The notes under the pieces were generated by a model. It was not told the DNA's origin, searched no databases, and worked only from the letters and a program-made list of their open reading frames with translations. A program made the position numbers and the translations under genes. A stretch of 38,349 nucleotides of DNA. It comes from Prochlorococcus sp. AG-409-B05. GTDB lineage: Bacteria > Cyanobacteriota > Cyanobacteriia > PCC-6307 > Cyanobiaceae. Of this stretch, positions 26,129 through 35,696 are shown one piece after another. The first letter of the stretch is position 1, and every line of letters begins with the position of its first letter. The stretch spans positions 1 through 38,349 of the forward strand of contig QCJK01000014.1 in assembly GCA_003216075.1 (NCBI GenBank), written 5' to 3'.

Positions 26129-27069
26129 TGTTTAGTGTGCTATATATTTTCTTGGTTGTTGCTCTTTTATTCGGAATTTTATTGTTTACATGGAGTCGAC
26201 AAGACAGGAGATATCAAAGCAATGATAGTGTTGCCTCTGCCTATGATGACTGGACTAATGATAGGCTTTTAGAACGATTATGGGGAGATCATATTCATCT
26301 TGGATTTTATGAAAATCCTATTTTTGAAAAAGATTTTCGTAAGGCAAAAGTGGACTTGGTTCATGAATTAGTCGCTTGGTGTGGTTTTGATAAATTACCC
26401 AAGGGTTCTCGCATTCTTGATGTTGGTTGTGGAATAGGAGGGAGTGCAAGAATTCTTGCTAGAGATTATGGCTTTGAGGTTTTAGGTATAAGTATTAGTC
26501 CAGCTCAGGTAAAACGTGCAGTAGAGCTGACACCTCAAAACTTGACTTGTGATTTTCAAGTAATGGATGCTCTAGCATTAGAACTCGATAACAATAGTTT
26601 TGATGGCGTCTGGAGTGTGGAGGCTGGCCCTCACATGCCTGATAAGCAAAAATATGCTGATGAATTATTGAGAGTTCTTAGGCCTGGAGGCTTTTTGGCA
26701 GTCGCTGATTGGAACAGTAGGGATACATTAGAAGGCTCGATGAATAGTCTTGAAAAGCTAATTGTGCGTCAGCTTCTTAATCAATGGGCTCATCCTGCCT
26801 TCTCAAGTATTAATGGATTCAGGGCAAATTTGTTAAGAAGTTCTTTCTGTCAAGGTTATATAGAAACAGCTGACTGGACTGCAGCAACTTTGCCGTCATG
26901 GATGGAATCTATATGGGAGGGCTTTCGACGGCCAGAAGCGATATTGGGATTAGGCCCTAAGGCACTATTTCAAGGACTTCGGGAGATCCCAACTATATTG
27001 ATGATGAGATGGGCTTTTGCTAGAGGGTTAATGAAATTTGGTGTTTTCAGGATGTCTAGTTGTAGTTAA
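26128..27069 (+). CDS. 2-methyl-6-phytyl/solanyl-benzoquinone methyltransferase (Sll0418 type)
   Basis: A 313-residue SAM-dependent methyltransferase with an N-terminal membrane helix (residues 3-22). SAM motif I is ILDVGCGIGG (96-105). Strongly family-specific segments are RYQSNDSVASAYDDWTNDR, WGDHIHLGFY, VWSVEAGPHMPDK and ADWNSRD. These match my memory of the cyanobacterial enzyme that methylates 2-methyl-6-phytyl- and 2-methyl-6-solanyl-1,4-benzoquinol in tocopherol and plastoquinone-9 synthesis. A plastoquinone role is essential for photosynthesis, so it is the likely core role here. Its last 4 bases overlap the convergent pheA gene. Confidence 0.88.
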   Translation: MFSVLYIFLVVALLFGILLFTWSRQDRRYQSNDSVASAYDDWTNDRLLERLWGDHIHLGFYENPIFEKDFRKAKVDLVHELVAWCGFDKLPKGSRILDVGCGIGGSARILARDYGFEVLGISISPAQVKRAVELTPQNLTCDFQVMDALALELDNNSFDGVWSVEAGPHMPDKQKYADELLRVLRPGGFLAVADWNSRDTLEGSMNSLEKLIVRQLLNQWAHPAFSSINGFRANLLRSSFCQGYIETADWTAATLPSWMESIWEGFRRPEAILGLGPKALFQGLREIPTILMMRWAFARGLMKFGVFRMSSCS

Positions 27070-27911
27070 CTTTTATTAATTTCATTGCATTCATAAGAAC
27101 CAAAGTGAACAAGCTTTTCGCATAGCGGCTCTAGTGACTCTAAGACATTGTTAATTACATTATTGTCTTGAGCAGTTAGGTCTACATCTACAAAAAATAC
27201 ATATTCCCCTAGTTCTCGTTTTGAGGGCCTTGATTCAATTTTGCTTAAATTTAAACCTAAACTTGCTATGCAAGAGAGAGCTTCAAGTAGTGCACCTGGT
27301 GCATTTGTATGTAATGAGAAGGCCAGACTAGAAACATCGCCACTGCTAGTTCCTTTTTTATTCTTAAGTAATACAAATCGTGTTCTATTGCCTGAAATGT
27401 CATTAATTGGGAAAGCAAGTTCTCTTATTCCCTCTTGATGATTTACAGCCAATCTGGATGCAATTGCTGCTCGAAAATGACTGCCTTGAACCATCTTTAC
27501 TGCTTCTGCAGTTGATTGGGTAGGTAGCTGGAGTGCATGAGGTAGATTTTTTTTTAACCAGTTGCTGCATTGAGCAAGGGCTTGCGGGTGTGAAAGTATT
27601 TCAGAGATTTCATTAATAGAACCAACGCTTAATAGAGCATGCTCTATGGGGATTACCAATGCCCTGTTGATAAATAGTTCAGGGTGGTTCCACATTGAAT
27701 CTAGGCTTGTAGTAACCGCACCTTCAACAGAATTTTCGATAGGTACAACTGCAGCATCACAATTTTTATTGGCTACATTTTCAATAACTGTGGTCATACC
27801 TGAATAAGGTACAAACTCTGGTCCGGCAAGGTTTCCCAGCTTAGCCAAGAGAAAAGCTGCTTGTTCGGCATAAGTTCCAGGGGGGCCGAGATAGGCCACT
27901 CTTGTATGCAT
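27066..27911 (-). CDS. pheA: Prephenate dehydratase
   Basis: A 281-residue enzyme of phenylalanine synthesis that turns prephenate into phenylpyruvate. The N-terminal PDT domain shows VAYLGPPGTYAEQAAF, PIENSVEGAVTTSLD and SGNRTRFVLL (the TRF catalytic motif). The C-terminal ACT domain (ALSLHTNAPGALLEAL region, then ESRPSKRELGEYVFFVD) senses Phe in the family, and the ESRP motif of Phe binding is intact. There is no chorismate mutase domain. Starts at ATG 27911, 32 bases from the divergent DUF1997 gene. Confidence 0.96.
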   Translation of the reverse strand: MHTRVAYLGPPGTYAEQAAFLLAKLGNLAGPEFVPYSGMTTVIENVANKNCDAAVVPIENSVEGAVTTSLDSMWNHPELFINRALVIPIEHALLSVGSINEISEILSHPQALAQCSNWLKKNLPHALQLPTQSTAEAVKMVQGSHFRAAIASRLAVNHQEGIRELAFPINDISGNRTRFVLLKNKKGTSSGDVSSLAFSLHTNAPGALLEALSCIASLGLNLSKIESRPSKRELGEYVFFVDVDLTAQDNNVINNVLESLEPLCEKLVHFGSYECNEINKS

Positions 27912-27943
27912 TACAAAAAGAGGGCGAAAAGGTGGATAGGATC

Positions 27944-28489
27944 ATGACGCGTCAGAAGTTAATTATGCCTCTGGCTTTCCAAGCTCGACAGAAACTAGAC
28001 CTGCCTGTGCGTGAAAACGCTGACCGTCTTCCTGCGTATTTGCTTCAGCAGGAAAGGGTGGTTGGAGCAATGCTGGACTCATCAAAATTAACCCCTCTTG
28101 GGCCAGGTAGTTTTCGTTATAACGTTACAAGTTTCAAGGTTTTTCAGTTGGTTGTGAATCCAGTCGTATCAATAGGGGTTGTGAATAGTGATGATGGGAA
28201 ATTAAGAATGCATGCTACAGATAGTGAGTTGGATGGATTGGGTTTAGTAGATGATTTTGATTTAAGCCTGGAGGCTATTCTTTTTTCGACCTCTAATGGG
28301 CTTGAAGGTGAAGCTCTCTTAGGGGTGACTGTCAGCCAACCACCTCTTTTGAAATTGATTCCGAAGCAGGTCTTAGAAAGTACAGGTCAGTCTGTATTGA
28401 ATGGGATTTTGATTGGCATAAAGGCACGAGTGGGCAAGCAATTAATTGAGGATTTCGATAGTTGGTGTAAAGAGTCAGATCCTTTGTAA
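27944..28489 (+). CDS. DUF1997-family protein
   Basis: A 181-residue protein from ATG 27944; the frame is open to 27902 but that would overlap the pheA start. It resembles the cyanobacterial and plastid DUF1997 family, with VREN-type start, GPGSFRYNVTSFKVFQL, VSIGVVNSDDGKLRM and a C-terminal helix IKARVGKQLIEDFDSWC. The predicted fold is a START-like beta sandwich. No catalytic residues are evident. Function unknown. A Shine-Dalgarno-like AGGAT precedes the ATG. It meets the convergent rnhB stop with no gap. Confidence 0.85.
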   Translation: MTRQKLIMPLAFQARQKLDLPVRENADRLPAYLLQQERVVGAMLDSSKLTPLGPGSFRYNVTSFKVFQLVVNPVVSIGVVNSDDGKLRMHATDSELDGLGLVDDFDLSLEAILFSTSNGLEGEALLGVTVSQPPLLKLIPKQVLESTGQSVLNGILIGIKARVGKQLIEDFDSWCKESDPL

Positions 28490-29089
28490 TTAAGCAATTT
28501 TTTGGTAAAGAATTTTGGATAGGAATGATTGTCGATGTAATTCCGATGAACCCAATTTTCTTAGTGCTGCAATATGAAATTTTGTTCCATAGCCAACATG
28601 CTTTTCTAGCCCATATTTTGGGTATCTAGATGCTAATCGTTTTATGAGTGCATCACGCTCTTCTTTGGCTAGTACACTTGCTGCCGCAATAGAAGGCGAA
28701 TAGCTATCACCTCTAACTAAGGCTTTTTGTTCACCAGGCCAAATTTTTATTGGGTGCAACCCATCAACCAAAACCATTGCTAATTTCATAGGTATTCGTT
28801 GTAGAGCTCTAACCATTGCCTTTTCAGTAGCCAAACGAATCCCAAAATTGTCTACTTCTCGTGCTGAGGCTTGCCCTAATGCCCAAGCTATAGCTGTTTC
28901 TTTAATAATTGGAACCAGATGAGATCTGAGCTTAGGGGAAAGCTTTTTACTGTCTTTCAGACCTGCTTTTTTTAAGTTTTGTCCAGCTAGTTCGTTTAGA
29001 ACAACTGCTCCAGCAAAAACGGGACCAAATAAGCTTCCTCTGCCTACTTCATCTACTCCTGCGATTAGTTTTGTTGAGGAACTTAGCAA
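28490..29089 (-). CDS. rnhB: Ribonuclease HII
   Basis: A 199-residue enzyme that removes ribonucleotides from RNA-DNA duplexes. The catalytic acids are in [14 protein letters not shown] (D, E) and LVDG (D); the family motif [14 protein letters not shown] is also present. It starts at TTG 29089, 9 bases after the rne stop, so it is probably translated by coupling with rne. Normal size. Confidence 0.96.
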   Translation of the reverse strand: MLSSSTKLIAGVDEVGRGSLFGPVFAGAVVLNELAGQNLKKAGLKDSKKLSPKLRSHLVPIIKETAIAWALGQASAREVDNFGIRLATEKAMVRALQRIPMKLAMVLVDGLHPIKIWPGEQKALVRGDSYSPSIAAASVLAKEERDALIKRLASRYPKYGLEKHVGYGTKFHIAALRKLGSSELHRQSFLSKILYQKIA

Positions 29090-29098
29090 ATCATTAAA

Positions 29099-31024
29099 TC
29101 ATTGAGATGATGCAGAAGAGCGTCGACGACGGCGTCGGGGATCTTCTGCTTCTTGTTCTTCTTTTGATTCAGAAGGTACATGAGCAGGGTCTATTTGATT
29201 GACTTCAGGAATTTCACTTTCTTTATAGAGAATTTCTTCTTGATTGTTTGGTCCAATTTGAGCATCTGGTTGAGAAGTTTTTGATGGCATGTCTATATCT
29301 ATTGATGTGGTTTCGATACTTTCTTTTGTTAAATTACGAGTAGGGATACGTCCTCTCTTCCGGCGCCTTATTGAATTTGTAGACATTTGTTGCCTTGCCT
29401 CTTCTAGTAATATTTCAGAGTCTTCCCCTGGGCGAAGAATACGCACTAATAAATTTTCTACTTCTGGTTTAGGGTCTAGTAAGAGAATTGGGCTTAAGCC
29501 AAGTGCACTAAATACTATTTCTTGTTCTAATTCCATTTCTACTGCAATAAATTCTGGCGATTGTCGATGATTTGAATTGTCTAAAGTGCTTCCAATCTCA
29601 GCGGTATCAGGACTTTGCGTTGACCTTTCATCTGTAGGACTCTGGCTTGCAACTTGTACAGGCTGAACTTCAGTTTCAATGCGTAAACGTCCTCCTTTTC
29701 TCTTCTTAAGGTTAGTGCTATCTCCTGATGAGATTGTTTCACTTCTATTTGTAATTGAAGAGCTAACTAATCCTGTTGCTGTTGCTAAAGGTTGAATTAG
29801 GTCTTTGCCCGGCACTACTGCAGTATGACCAAGACCAATACAATTAGGACAGGCTTTACCAAATAGCTCATATATATTTTGTCCTTGCCGTTTACGTGTC
29901 AGCTCGACTAATCCTAGTTCAGTTAGTTGAGCGATTTGAGGGCGGGCAGCATCGTCTCTTGTTGCAGCTATGAAATGTTCTAGTAATTGAAGTTGATCTC
30001 GTCTGGACTCCATATCAATGAAGTCAATAATAATTACTCCTCCTATGTTTCTGAGTTTTAGTTGACGGGCAATTTCGATTGCAGCCTCACAATTAGTCCA
30101 TAGAACTGTTTCTCGAGCGTTGGCAGACCGTGTAAAAGAGCCTGAATTTACATCAATTACTGTTAGGGCCTCAGTTGGTTCGATTATGATGTAACCACCT
30201 GAGGGAAGATCAACTCTTGGCTGTAATGCATCATGAATGGCTGCATTGATTTTGTAATAATCAAGAAGATTAGTTTGCTCTCTGTGATAATCAACAGACA
30301 AGCTTTGTCCATCCTGACCTAAAAACTCTCCGACACGTTCTGCAGCTGCGGCATTCTCTACAACTACTCTAACTACGTCAGCTCCATTGTGGTCACGGAG
30401 AACTCTATGAATAAAATCATCATCTCGATTGAGTAAGATTGGGGGGGAGGAATTCTCAGCTGCTTGTTGAATAGCTTCCCATTGATTTAAAAGTGCTTCA
30501 AGGTCATCTATTAATAAGTCTTCGTTAATTCCATTCGATTCAGTTCTCATTAATAACCCAGTGCCAGGCGGCTTGACCAATACTCCAAGGGCTCTAAGTC
30601 GATTGCGTTCTCCTTCCGAATTGATTCGACGGGATATATTTACACCTTGACCATGTGGCTGAAGAACAAGGTATCTTCCAGGAAGTGCAAGATTACCCGT
30701 TAGTCGAGGGCCTTTTGTTCCTGTGGGTTCTTTCATTACTTGAACCAAAACTTTTTGGCGAGGTTCAAGTAATTCAGTGATACCAGAAGAACCTTTTTTT
30801 AGTCTTAGGGGACCCAGATCACTTACATGGATAAATCCATTCTTTTCACTTTCTCCGATATTGACAAAGGCTGCGTCAATTCCAGGGAGAACATTTTCGA
30901 CTGTACCAAGATAAACATCTCCAATTTGATATTTACCTTGGGCGACGATTAATTCATCTACTCGCTCATCAGTGAGCAATGCTGCAATTCGCAGCTGCTC
31001 AGCGATGACAATTTGCTGGGGCAT
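29099..31024 (-). CDS. rne: Ribonuclease E (cyanobacterial form)
   Basis: A 641-residue endoribonuclease. The N-terminal half has an S1 RNA-binding domain (GDVYLGTVENVLPGIDAAFV) and the DNase I-like catalytic domain with VIDVNSGSFT and GGVIIIDFIDM, whose aspartates bind Mg. The Zn-link is CPNC. The C-terminal 230 residues are low-complexity and probably disordered. It ends in DPRRRRRRSSASSQ, which contains the RRRRRRSSA nonapeptide at 630-638. In cyanobacteria that motif is known to bind polynucleotide phosphorylase. RNase E and rnhB form an operon. Upstream on the same strand is a gap of 278 bases that should hold its 5' leader. Confidence 0.97.
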   Translation of the reverse strand: MPQQIVIAEQLRIAALLTDERVDELIVAQGKYQIGDVYLGTVENVLPGIDAAFVNIGESEKNGFIHVSDLGPLRLKKGSSGITELLEPRQKVLVQVMKEPTGTKGPRLTGNLALPGRYLVLQPHGQGVNISRRINSEGERNRLRALGVLVKPPGTGLLMRTESNGINEDLLIDDLEALLNQWEAIQQAAENSSPPILLNRDDDFIHRVLRDHNGADVVRVVVENAAAAERVGEFLGQDGQSLSVDYHREQTNLLDYYKINAAIHDALQPRVDLPSGGYIIIEPTEALTVIDVNSGSFTRSANARETVLWTNCEAAIEIARQLKLRNIGGVIIIDFIDMESRRDQLQLLEHFIAATRDDAARPQIAQLTELGLVELTRKRQGQNIYELFGKACPNCIGLGHTAVVPGKDLIQPLATATGLVSSSITNRSETISSGDSTNLKKRKGGRLRIETEVQPVQVASQSPTDERSTQSPDTAEIGSTLDNSNHRQSPEFIAVEMELEQEIVFSALGLSPILLLDPKPEVENLLVRILRPGEDSEILLEEARQQMSTNSIRRRKRGRIPTRNLTKESIETTSIDIDMPSKTSQPDAQIGPNNQEEILYKESEIPEVNQIDPAHVPSESKEEQEAEDPRRRRRRSSASSQ

Positions 31025-31302
31025 ATATAAAGAAGTGTGAGAGCCTTACTTGGCTCAGAAATGATCGCTACCTTGCAGTTTCGCTGCTTGGTATTGGTAA
31101 TTGGTTCCAGACCAAAGGCCGTAGAAATAAACTATCGGAGTCTGAGCTCCTATGAGTAGGGCCGCTGGTTTATCCGGAGTATTCGGACCGGAATTGATGA
31201 GGGAAAAAGGGTCTGACTTTCCTCAGGACTGGGGTAAAGAAGACCATGACGCTTCTTTGGCTTAGGCAGAATTGGCCTTTGACCTTGCGACCTTTATCAA
31301 GA
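31025..31302. other. rne leader region, with a GC-richer patch
   Basis: The gap between the radical SAM gene and rne, both on the minus strand, should contain the rne promoter and a 5' leader. A short hairpin gagcc-ttactt-ggctc lies at 31041-31056. From about 31120 to 31265 the base composition is less AT-rich than in typical gaps here. It is open on both strands (a + strand frame is listed separately). A structured leader RNA is possible. Confidence 0.4.
31152..31265 (+). CDS. Candidate 37-residue ORF opposite the rne leader
   Basis: ATG 31152 to TAG 31263-31265, 37 codons, preceded by a GGAG near 31135-31138 and GAGCTCC just before the ATG. The product starts MSRAAGLSGVFGPELM and ends in an acidic tail with DHDASLA. 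It is rich in Gly, Asp and Glu, unlike random AT-rich frames. The opposite strand is also open for about 32 codons, so the coding signal may only reflect the base composition of a structured RNA. No family recognised. Confidence 0.25.
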   Translation: MSRAAGLSGVFGPELMREKGSDFPQDWGKEDHDASLA

Positions 31303-33960
31303 CTAGCACTGATGTAATTGGAGTTCATCTCTTTTGACATCTGTCATAGATAGTGGATGCTCCAAATATTTCTCGATCCAATGCTTTATATGAATAGGTT
31401 TAATACTTCGTCCCATTTCATCGATGTGAGTATCTAATCTTATTTTTGCGGTTGTAATGCGAGATAAGTCTAAATCATTGGATGCCAGAATTTGTAATTT
31501 AATTGAGCGAAGAGAGTTGCGATAATCTTTAACTCTTGGCCTACCTTTTTTGTCTTTGTCTTTCCAAATAAGTTCCGCGGAGGATTTGATGAAATTAATA
31601 GCATTTCCCCATTCGACCGTGGTGGGCGAAAGATTAGTTTTAGTACTTAGATTAAATGTCCAAATAGCCCCTTTAAGTATTGTGGAAAGGTTGGGACTGT
31701 TTACTAAAATTGAATTTGCACTGATCAATTGTAAACCTTCAGGTAAACATTTCTGAAGCTTGGATTGCACTATACTTGCCTTGATTTCTTTTGAGAAAAT
31801 GATATCCATCCATTCTCCATATGCTTCTATACCTAAAGGCAAAGCAAGGGCGATTTGTAGTCTTGGTAGTGGATGAAATCCACCCGTATAGCTTATTGGT
31901 AAAGAGCTGCGTCTTAGTCCTCTTTCTAGTAAGCGTAGAATATCTAGATGGCCAAGGTATGACATAGTTCCAGTTTTCTCAAATTGCAATCTGATTCGAC
32001 ATGCTTTATTACTTGGAGGAGCTTGGTAATCTTTTTGATTAGGAATTGAAGGAGATTTAATAACAATATTATGCCCCAATTCATGCCCACATACACCACA
32101 ACTACTGCAAGCATTGAATGAGCAGTCTGCTACTACTTTTGCTTCCAAAGCCTTTTGGAGATCATCTATTAGCCACTTTTTATCTATTCCAGTATCAATG
32201 TGATCCCAGGGTAAAGCCTGGGAGCAAAAATCAACCAGATTTTGGTGAGATAATTGTTCAACCCCACTCCAATCGCCCATTTCAAGTTTTCTATACTTCC
32301 CGTTTAGACCAGCGCTAGAAATGGCTTTTGTCCATGCTGCATGAGCTTGCTCGGCGGACTCAAACCAGGTATCCATGCGAACACCCTCTCGCCAGGCAGT
32401 TTCGATTACAGCAGCTATATCTCGATTCCCTCTGCCTATGAAATCTTCTATTGCTGATAGCCGAATATCTGTAAAATTTACTTTTATGCCTCTTAATTTG
32501 CAAAAGCCTGTCTTGAGAAGTTTATGAATACGCTTGAATTCATTTGTGGAAACACTATGCCATTGAAATGGTGTGTGAGGCTTAGGAGTGAAATTACTAA
32601 TCGTGATATTTAAAGTTAAACGTCCTAAATCGCTGCACTTATCTTGAAGCATTTTGCATGTGGAGCAAATTCCCATGACGTCGCTATCTGTTTCTCCGGG
32701 TAATCCAATCATGAAATAGAGTTTTATTTTTCGATAGCCATTTGCCATTGCTTTGCGTATACCTCTAATTAGCTCTTCATCAGTTAGGCCTTTGTTAATA
32801 ATGTCCCTTAGCCTTTGTGTCCCTGCTTCTGGGGCGAATGTAAGGCCTGCCTGATTACTACCTCCAAGGATATGTGCAATGTTGTCGTCAAATCGATCTA
32901 CTCTTTGACTAGGAAGTTGCAATGTGACATTTTGCTTTGCAAGACGGTTACGAAGCTCAACTCCAACCGCAGGTAACGCTAAATAGTCGCTGCAGCTTAG
33001 AGAAAGAAGAGAAAAGTCGCTATAACCAGTCTCATGCATACCTTTTTCAATTGCATTTATTACTTTTTGTGGCTCTACATCTCTTGCAGGGCGAGTAAGC
33101 ATTCCAGGCTGACAAAATCTGCACCCTCGTGTGCAACCTCTTCGGATTTCGATGGTAAGACGGTCATGAACTGTTTCTATATTTGGGACTAATCCCATTG
33201 CATAGTGAGGGATTGGAGTGGCTACGCGCCGTTGAATCTTGTTCTTAATGTTGTGACTTATAGGTTCAACTGTTGTTTTATTTGTTCCTATTTTGTAAAG
33301 CGAAGGTACATAAATCCCAGGGACTTCAGATAGATCATGTAGTAATTCAGATCGGCTTAAGTTGTTTTTTTTGCCTTCTAGAACAATTAACCCTATTTCT
33401 GGTAAAAGTTCTTCACCATCGCCTAAAGCAAAAAAATCGAAAAAATCAGCATAGGGTTCAGGATTACTTGTGGCTGTGGGTCCACCAGCAAATATCAAAG
33501 GACTCGATGCTTGATGATCTAATGGAAGATTTTGGCGTGCATATGAATGAATAGGGATTTGCGCAAGATCGAGCATTTCAAGAATATTGGTTGCTCCAAG
33601 TTCATAACTAAGACTGAAACCAAGAATGTCGAAACCTAGAAGGGGCCTCCGACTCTCAACTGCAAATAATGGTTGAGAATTTTGCCTCAGTCGTTCTGCG
33701 AGATCAGACCCAGGTAGATAAGCGCGATCGCATAGTTGGCCTGGGACCTTGTTAATTATCGAATAGAGGATTATGTGACCAAGATTGCTCGCTCCTACTT
33801 CATAAAGCTCTGGATAGCTCAGTGCCCAATGCACTTCAGCTAAATCCCAATCTTTTGGCTTGATGCCTAATTCATGCCCTAAGTAGCGGCCTGGCTTTAT
33901 TAGTTCAGCATCTATTAAGTTCTCAAAAACAATAGGTTGATCTTTTGAAAACTGGTTCAT
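31303..33960 (-). CDS. B12-binding-type radical SAM protein fused to DUF2344
   Basis: An 885-residue protein from ATG 33960 (a TTG at 33984 is also in frame). The N-terminal region resembles the B12-binding-like fold of TIGR03960-type proteins (LSYPELYEVGASNLGH, LGFSLSYELGATN). The radical SAM core has RRGCTRGCRFCQPG near residue 280 (C-x3-C-x2-C) and later motifs (FAPEAGTQRLRD, KLYFMIGLPGETD). After a four-Cys cluster (CSFNACSSCGVC) comes the C-terminal DUF2344 domain (KTGTMSYLGHLDILRLLERGLRRS in parts). The substrate is unknown. In other bacteria a related protein is near ribosomal and RNase E/G genes, as here with rne, so an RNA- or ribosome-linked role is a guess from context. Confidence 0.9.
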   Translation of the reverse strand: MNQFSKDQPIVFENLIDAELIKPGRYLGHELGIKPKDWDLAEVHWALSYPELYEVGASNLGHIILYSIINKVPGQLCDRAYLPGSDLAERLRQNSQPLFAVESRRPLLGFDILGFSLSYELGATNILEMLDLAQIPIHSYARQNLPLDHQASSPLIFAGGPTATSNPEPYADFFDFFALGDGEELLPEIGLIVLEGKKNNLSRSELLHDLSEVPGIYVPSLYKIGTNKTTVEPISHNIKNKIQRRVATPIPHYAMGLVPNIETVHDRLTIEIRRGCTRGCRFCQPGMLTRPARDVEPQKVINAIEKGMHETGYSDFSLLSLSCSDYLALPAVGVELRNRLAKQNVTLQLPSQRVDRFDDNIAHILGGSNQAGLTFAPEAGTQRLRDIINKGLTDEELIRGIRKAMANGYRKIKLYFMIGLPGETDSDVMGICSTCKMLQDKCSDLGRLTLNITISNFTPKPHTPFQWHSVSTNEFKRIHKLLKTGFCKLRGIKVNFTDIRLSAIEDFIGRGNRDIAAVIETAWREGVRMDTWFESAEQAHAAWTKAISSAGLNGKYRKLEMGDWSGVEQLSHQNLVDFCSQALPWDHIDTGIDKKWLIDDLQKALEAKVVADCSFNACSSCGVCGHELGHNIVIKSPSIPNQKDYQAPPSNKACRIRLQFEKTGTMSYLGHLDILRLLERGLRRSSLPISYTGGFHPLPRLQIALALPLGIEAYGEWMDIIFSKEIKASIVQSKLQKCLPEGLQLISANSILVNSPNLSTILKGAIWTFNLSTKTNLSPTTVEWGNAINFIKSSAELIWKDKDKKGRPRVKDYRNSLRSIKLQILASNDLDLSRITTAKIRLDTHIDEMGRSIKPIHIKHWIEKYLEHPLSMTDVKRDELQLHQC

Positions 33961-34083
33961 TGATCTTGTTGAGGTAATAGCCAAAGTGATTTCATCTCTT
34001 TCTTAAATACATCGTATGAACAAACTCGACCACAAAACGACACTTTCCATAGCAAGATGTTTGTCATCCATGCTTCCCCTCCT

Positions 34084-35310
34084 GTGGTTCAAGTCAATAG
34101 CAATTACCTCAAATTAAAAGCTGGTTATTTGTTCCCAGAAATCTCCAGGAGAGTCCAGGCTTTTAGCGCATCTAATTCCAACACAGATCTGATTCGTTTA
34201 GGTATTGGTGATGTGACTGAGCCATTACCTAGTGCATGCCTGGAAGCTATGAAAGCTGCGATTGATGAAATGGGAACCTCGTCTGGTTTTCATGGGTATG
34301 GCCCAGAGCAAGGATATGCTTGGTTGAGGGAAGTTATTGCCAAGAATGATTTTCAGGACAATGGATGTGATGTGAGTGCTGAAGAAATTTTTGTTTCTGA
34401 TGGTTCAAAATGTGATAGCAGTAACATTCTTGATATTCTTGGAGAGGGAAACATCATTGCAGTAACTGATCCTGTTTACCCTGTTTATGTGGATAGTAAT
34501 GTGATGGCAGGGAGGACTGGGAAGGCTGGATCCTCAGGCCAATATTCAGGGTTATTTTATCTCCCCTTAAGTGAAGAAAATGGATTTCAAGCGCAGCTAC
34601 CAGAAGAACATGTTGATTTAATTTATTTGTGTTTTCCTAATAATCCTACTGGAGCAGTTGCGAGTAAAGAACAGCTTAAAAGATGGGTCGATTATGCTCA
34701 TCAAAACCATTCTTTAATTTTATTTGATGCAGCTTATGAGGCATTTATTCAAGATGAAGAATTGCCTCATTCGATATATGAAGTAGATGGTGCTAGAGAT
34801 TGTGCCATTGAATTTCGCTCCTTTTCTAAAAAAGCCGGCTTTACTGGCACTCGATGTGCTTTTACTGTCATACCTAAAACTTTGAAAGGGAAAGCAGCTA
34901 ATGGAGATTTAGTTGATTTATGGAGTCTTTGGAATCGTCGGCAAAGTACAAAGTTTAATGGCGTTAGTTATATTGTTCAGAGAGGAGCAGAAGCTATTTA
35001 CTCGCGACAAGGTAAACAACAAGTTAGAAATTTAGTTAGTTTTTATATGGAGAATGCCCGTATAATTCGTCAACAACTTCATAATGCTGGACTGAAAGTA
35101 TATGGAGGTGAGCATGCTCCTTATGTTTGGACTTCTGTTCCAAAAGGTATGAATTCATGGGATTTCTTTGATCACTTGCTTGAAAAAGCGAATGTGGTTG
35201 GCACCCCTGGCAGTGGATTTGGGGCGGCAGGGGAAGGTTATTTTCGCTTTTCAGCTTTTAATACTCGTGAAAACGTTGAGATGGCAATGCAGCGGATAGC
35301 AGATATTTGA
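34084..35310 (+). CDS. dapL: LL-diaminopimelate aminotransferase
   Basis: A PLP enzyme that makes LL-diaminopimelate from tetrahydrodipicolinate in one step, feeding lysine and peptidoglycan. Length is 408 residues from GTG 34084 (product [20 protein letters not shown]), which matches the family start. An ATG at 34057 would add nine residues and is also possible. Motifs: [40 protein letters not shown], and the PLP lysine in [14 protein letters not shown]. DapL replaces the DapD/C/E route in cyanobacteria and plants. Confidence 0.96.
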   Translation: MVQVNSNYLKLKAGYLFPEISRRVQAFSASNSNTDLIRLGIGDVTEPLPSACLEAMKAAIDEMGTSSGFHGYGPEQGYAWLREVIAKNDFQDNGCDVSAEEIFVSDGSKCDSSNILDILGEGNIIAVTDPVYPVYVDSNVMAGRTGKAGSSGQYSGLFYLPLSEENGFQAQLPEEHVDLIYLCFPNNPTGAVASKEQLKRWVDYAHQNHSLILFDAAYEAFIQDEELPHSIYEVDGARDCAIEFRSFSKKAGFTGTRCAFTVIPKTLKGKAANGDLVDLWSLWNRRQSTKFNGVSYIVQRGAEAIYSRQGKQQVRNLVSFYMENARIIRQQLHNAGLKVYGGEHAPYVWTSVPKGMNSWDFFDHLLEKANVVGTPGSGFGAAGEGYFRFSAFNTRENVEMAMQRIADI

Positions 35311-35381
35311 ATCACCTCTTCTTGAATTTGAATCAAATCATGGTTCTCCTCTTAAATTGGTTTTGATTAGCAGTATCCACA

Positions 35382-35696
35382 ATGCTCCAGGGTCTTGTTT
35401 GCAGCACTTCCAGTGGTGCGACAGTTATTGAGAAAGAAAAAAAACGGATTCGCAAGACTTCTCCCAGATACAAGGTTTTGTTGCATAACGACCCGGTAAA
35501 TACAATGGAATTCGTTGTGAGTACTCTTCGACAGGTAGTCCCTCAGTTAAGTGAGCAAGATGCTATCGCTGTAATGCTTGAAGCTCATAACAAAGGGATT
35601 GGCTTGGTGATAGTTTGTGATTTGGAACCTGCCGAATTCTATTCTGAAACTCTCAATTCGAAGGGGCTTACAAGTTCTATTGAAAAGGAAAATTGA
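35382..35696 (+). CDS. clpS: ClpS adaptor protein
   Basis: A 104-residue adaptor that hands N-degron substrates to the ClpC/ClpA protease. Core segment: PRYKVLLHNDPVNTMEFVVSTL, in parts VLLHNDPVNT and MEFVVSTLRQV, then AIAVMLEAHNKGIGLVIV and EPAEFYSE. The residues that bind the N-terminal amino acid (the N-D-x-x-x-T/M region and the H in EAHNKG) are present. The stop overlaps the start of the next gene by 4 bases. Confidence 0.95.
   Translation: MLQGLVCSTSSGATVIEKEKKRIRKTSPRYKVLLHNDPVNTMEFVVSTLRQVVPQLSEQDAIAVMLEAHNKGIGLVIVCDLEPAEFYSETLNSKGLTSSIEKEN

Noticed and set aside
31152-31265. GAGGAAAGTC on the minus strand, like the conserved 5' part of RNase P RNA
   Set aside because: Only ten bases match. 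The other conserved RNase P elements are absent and the gap is too short for rnpB.
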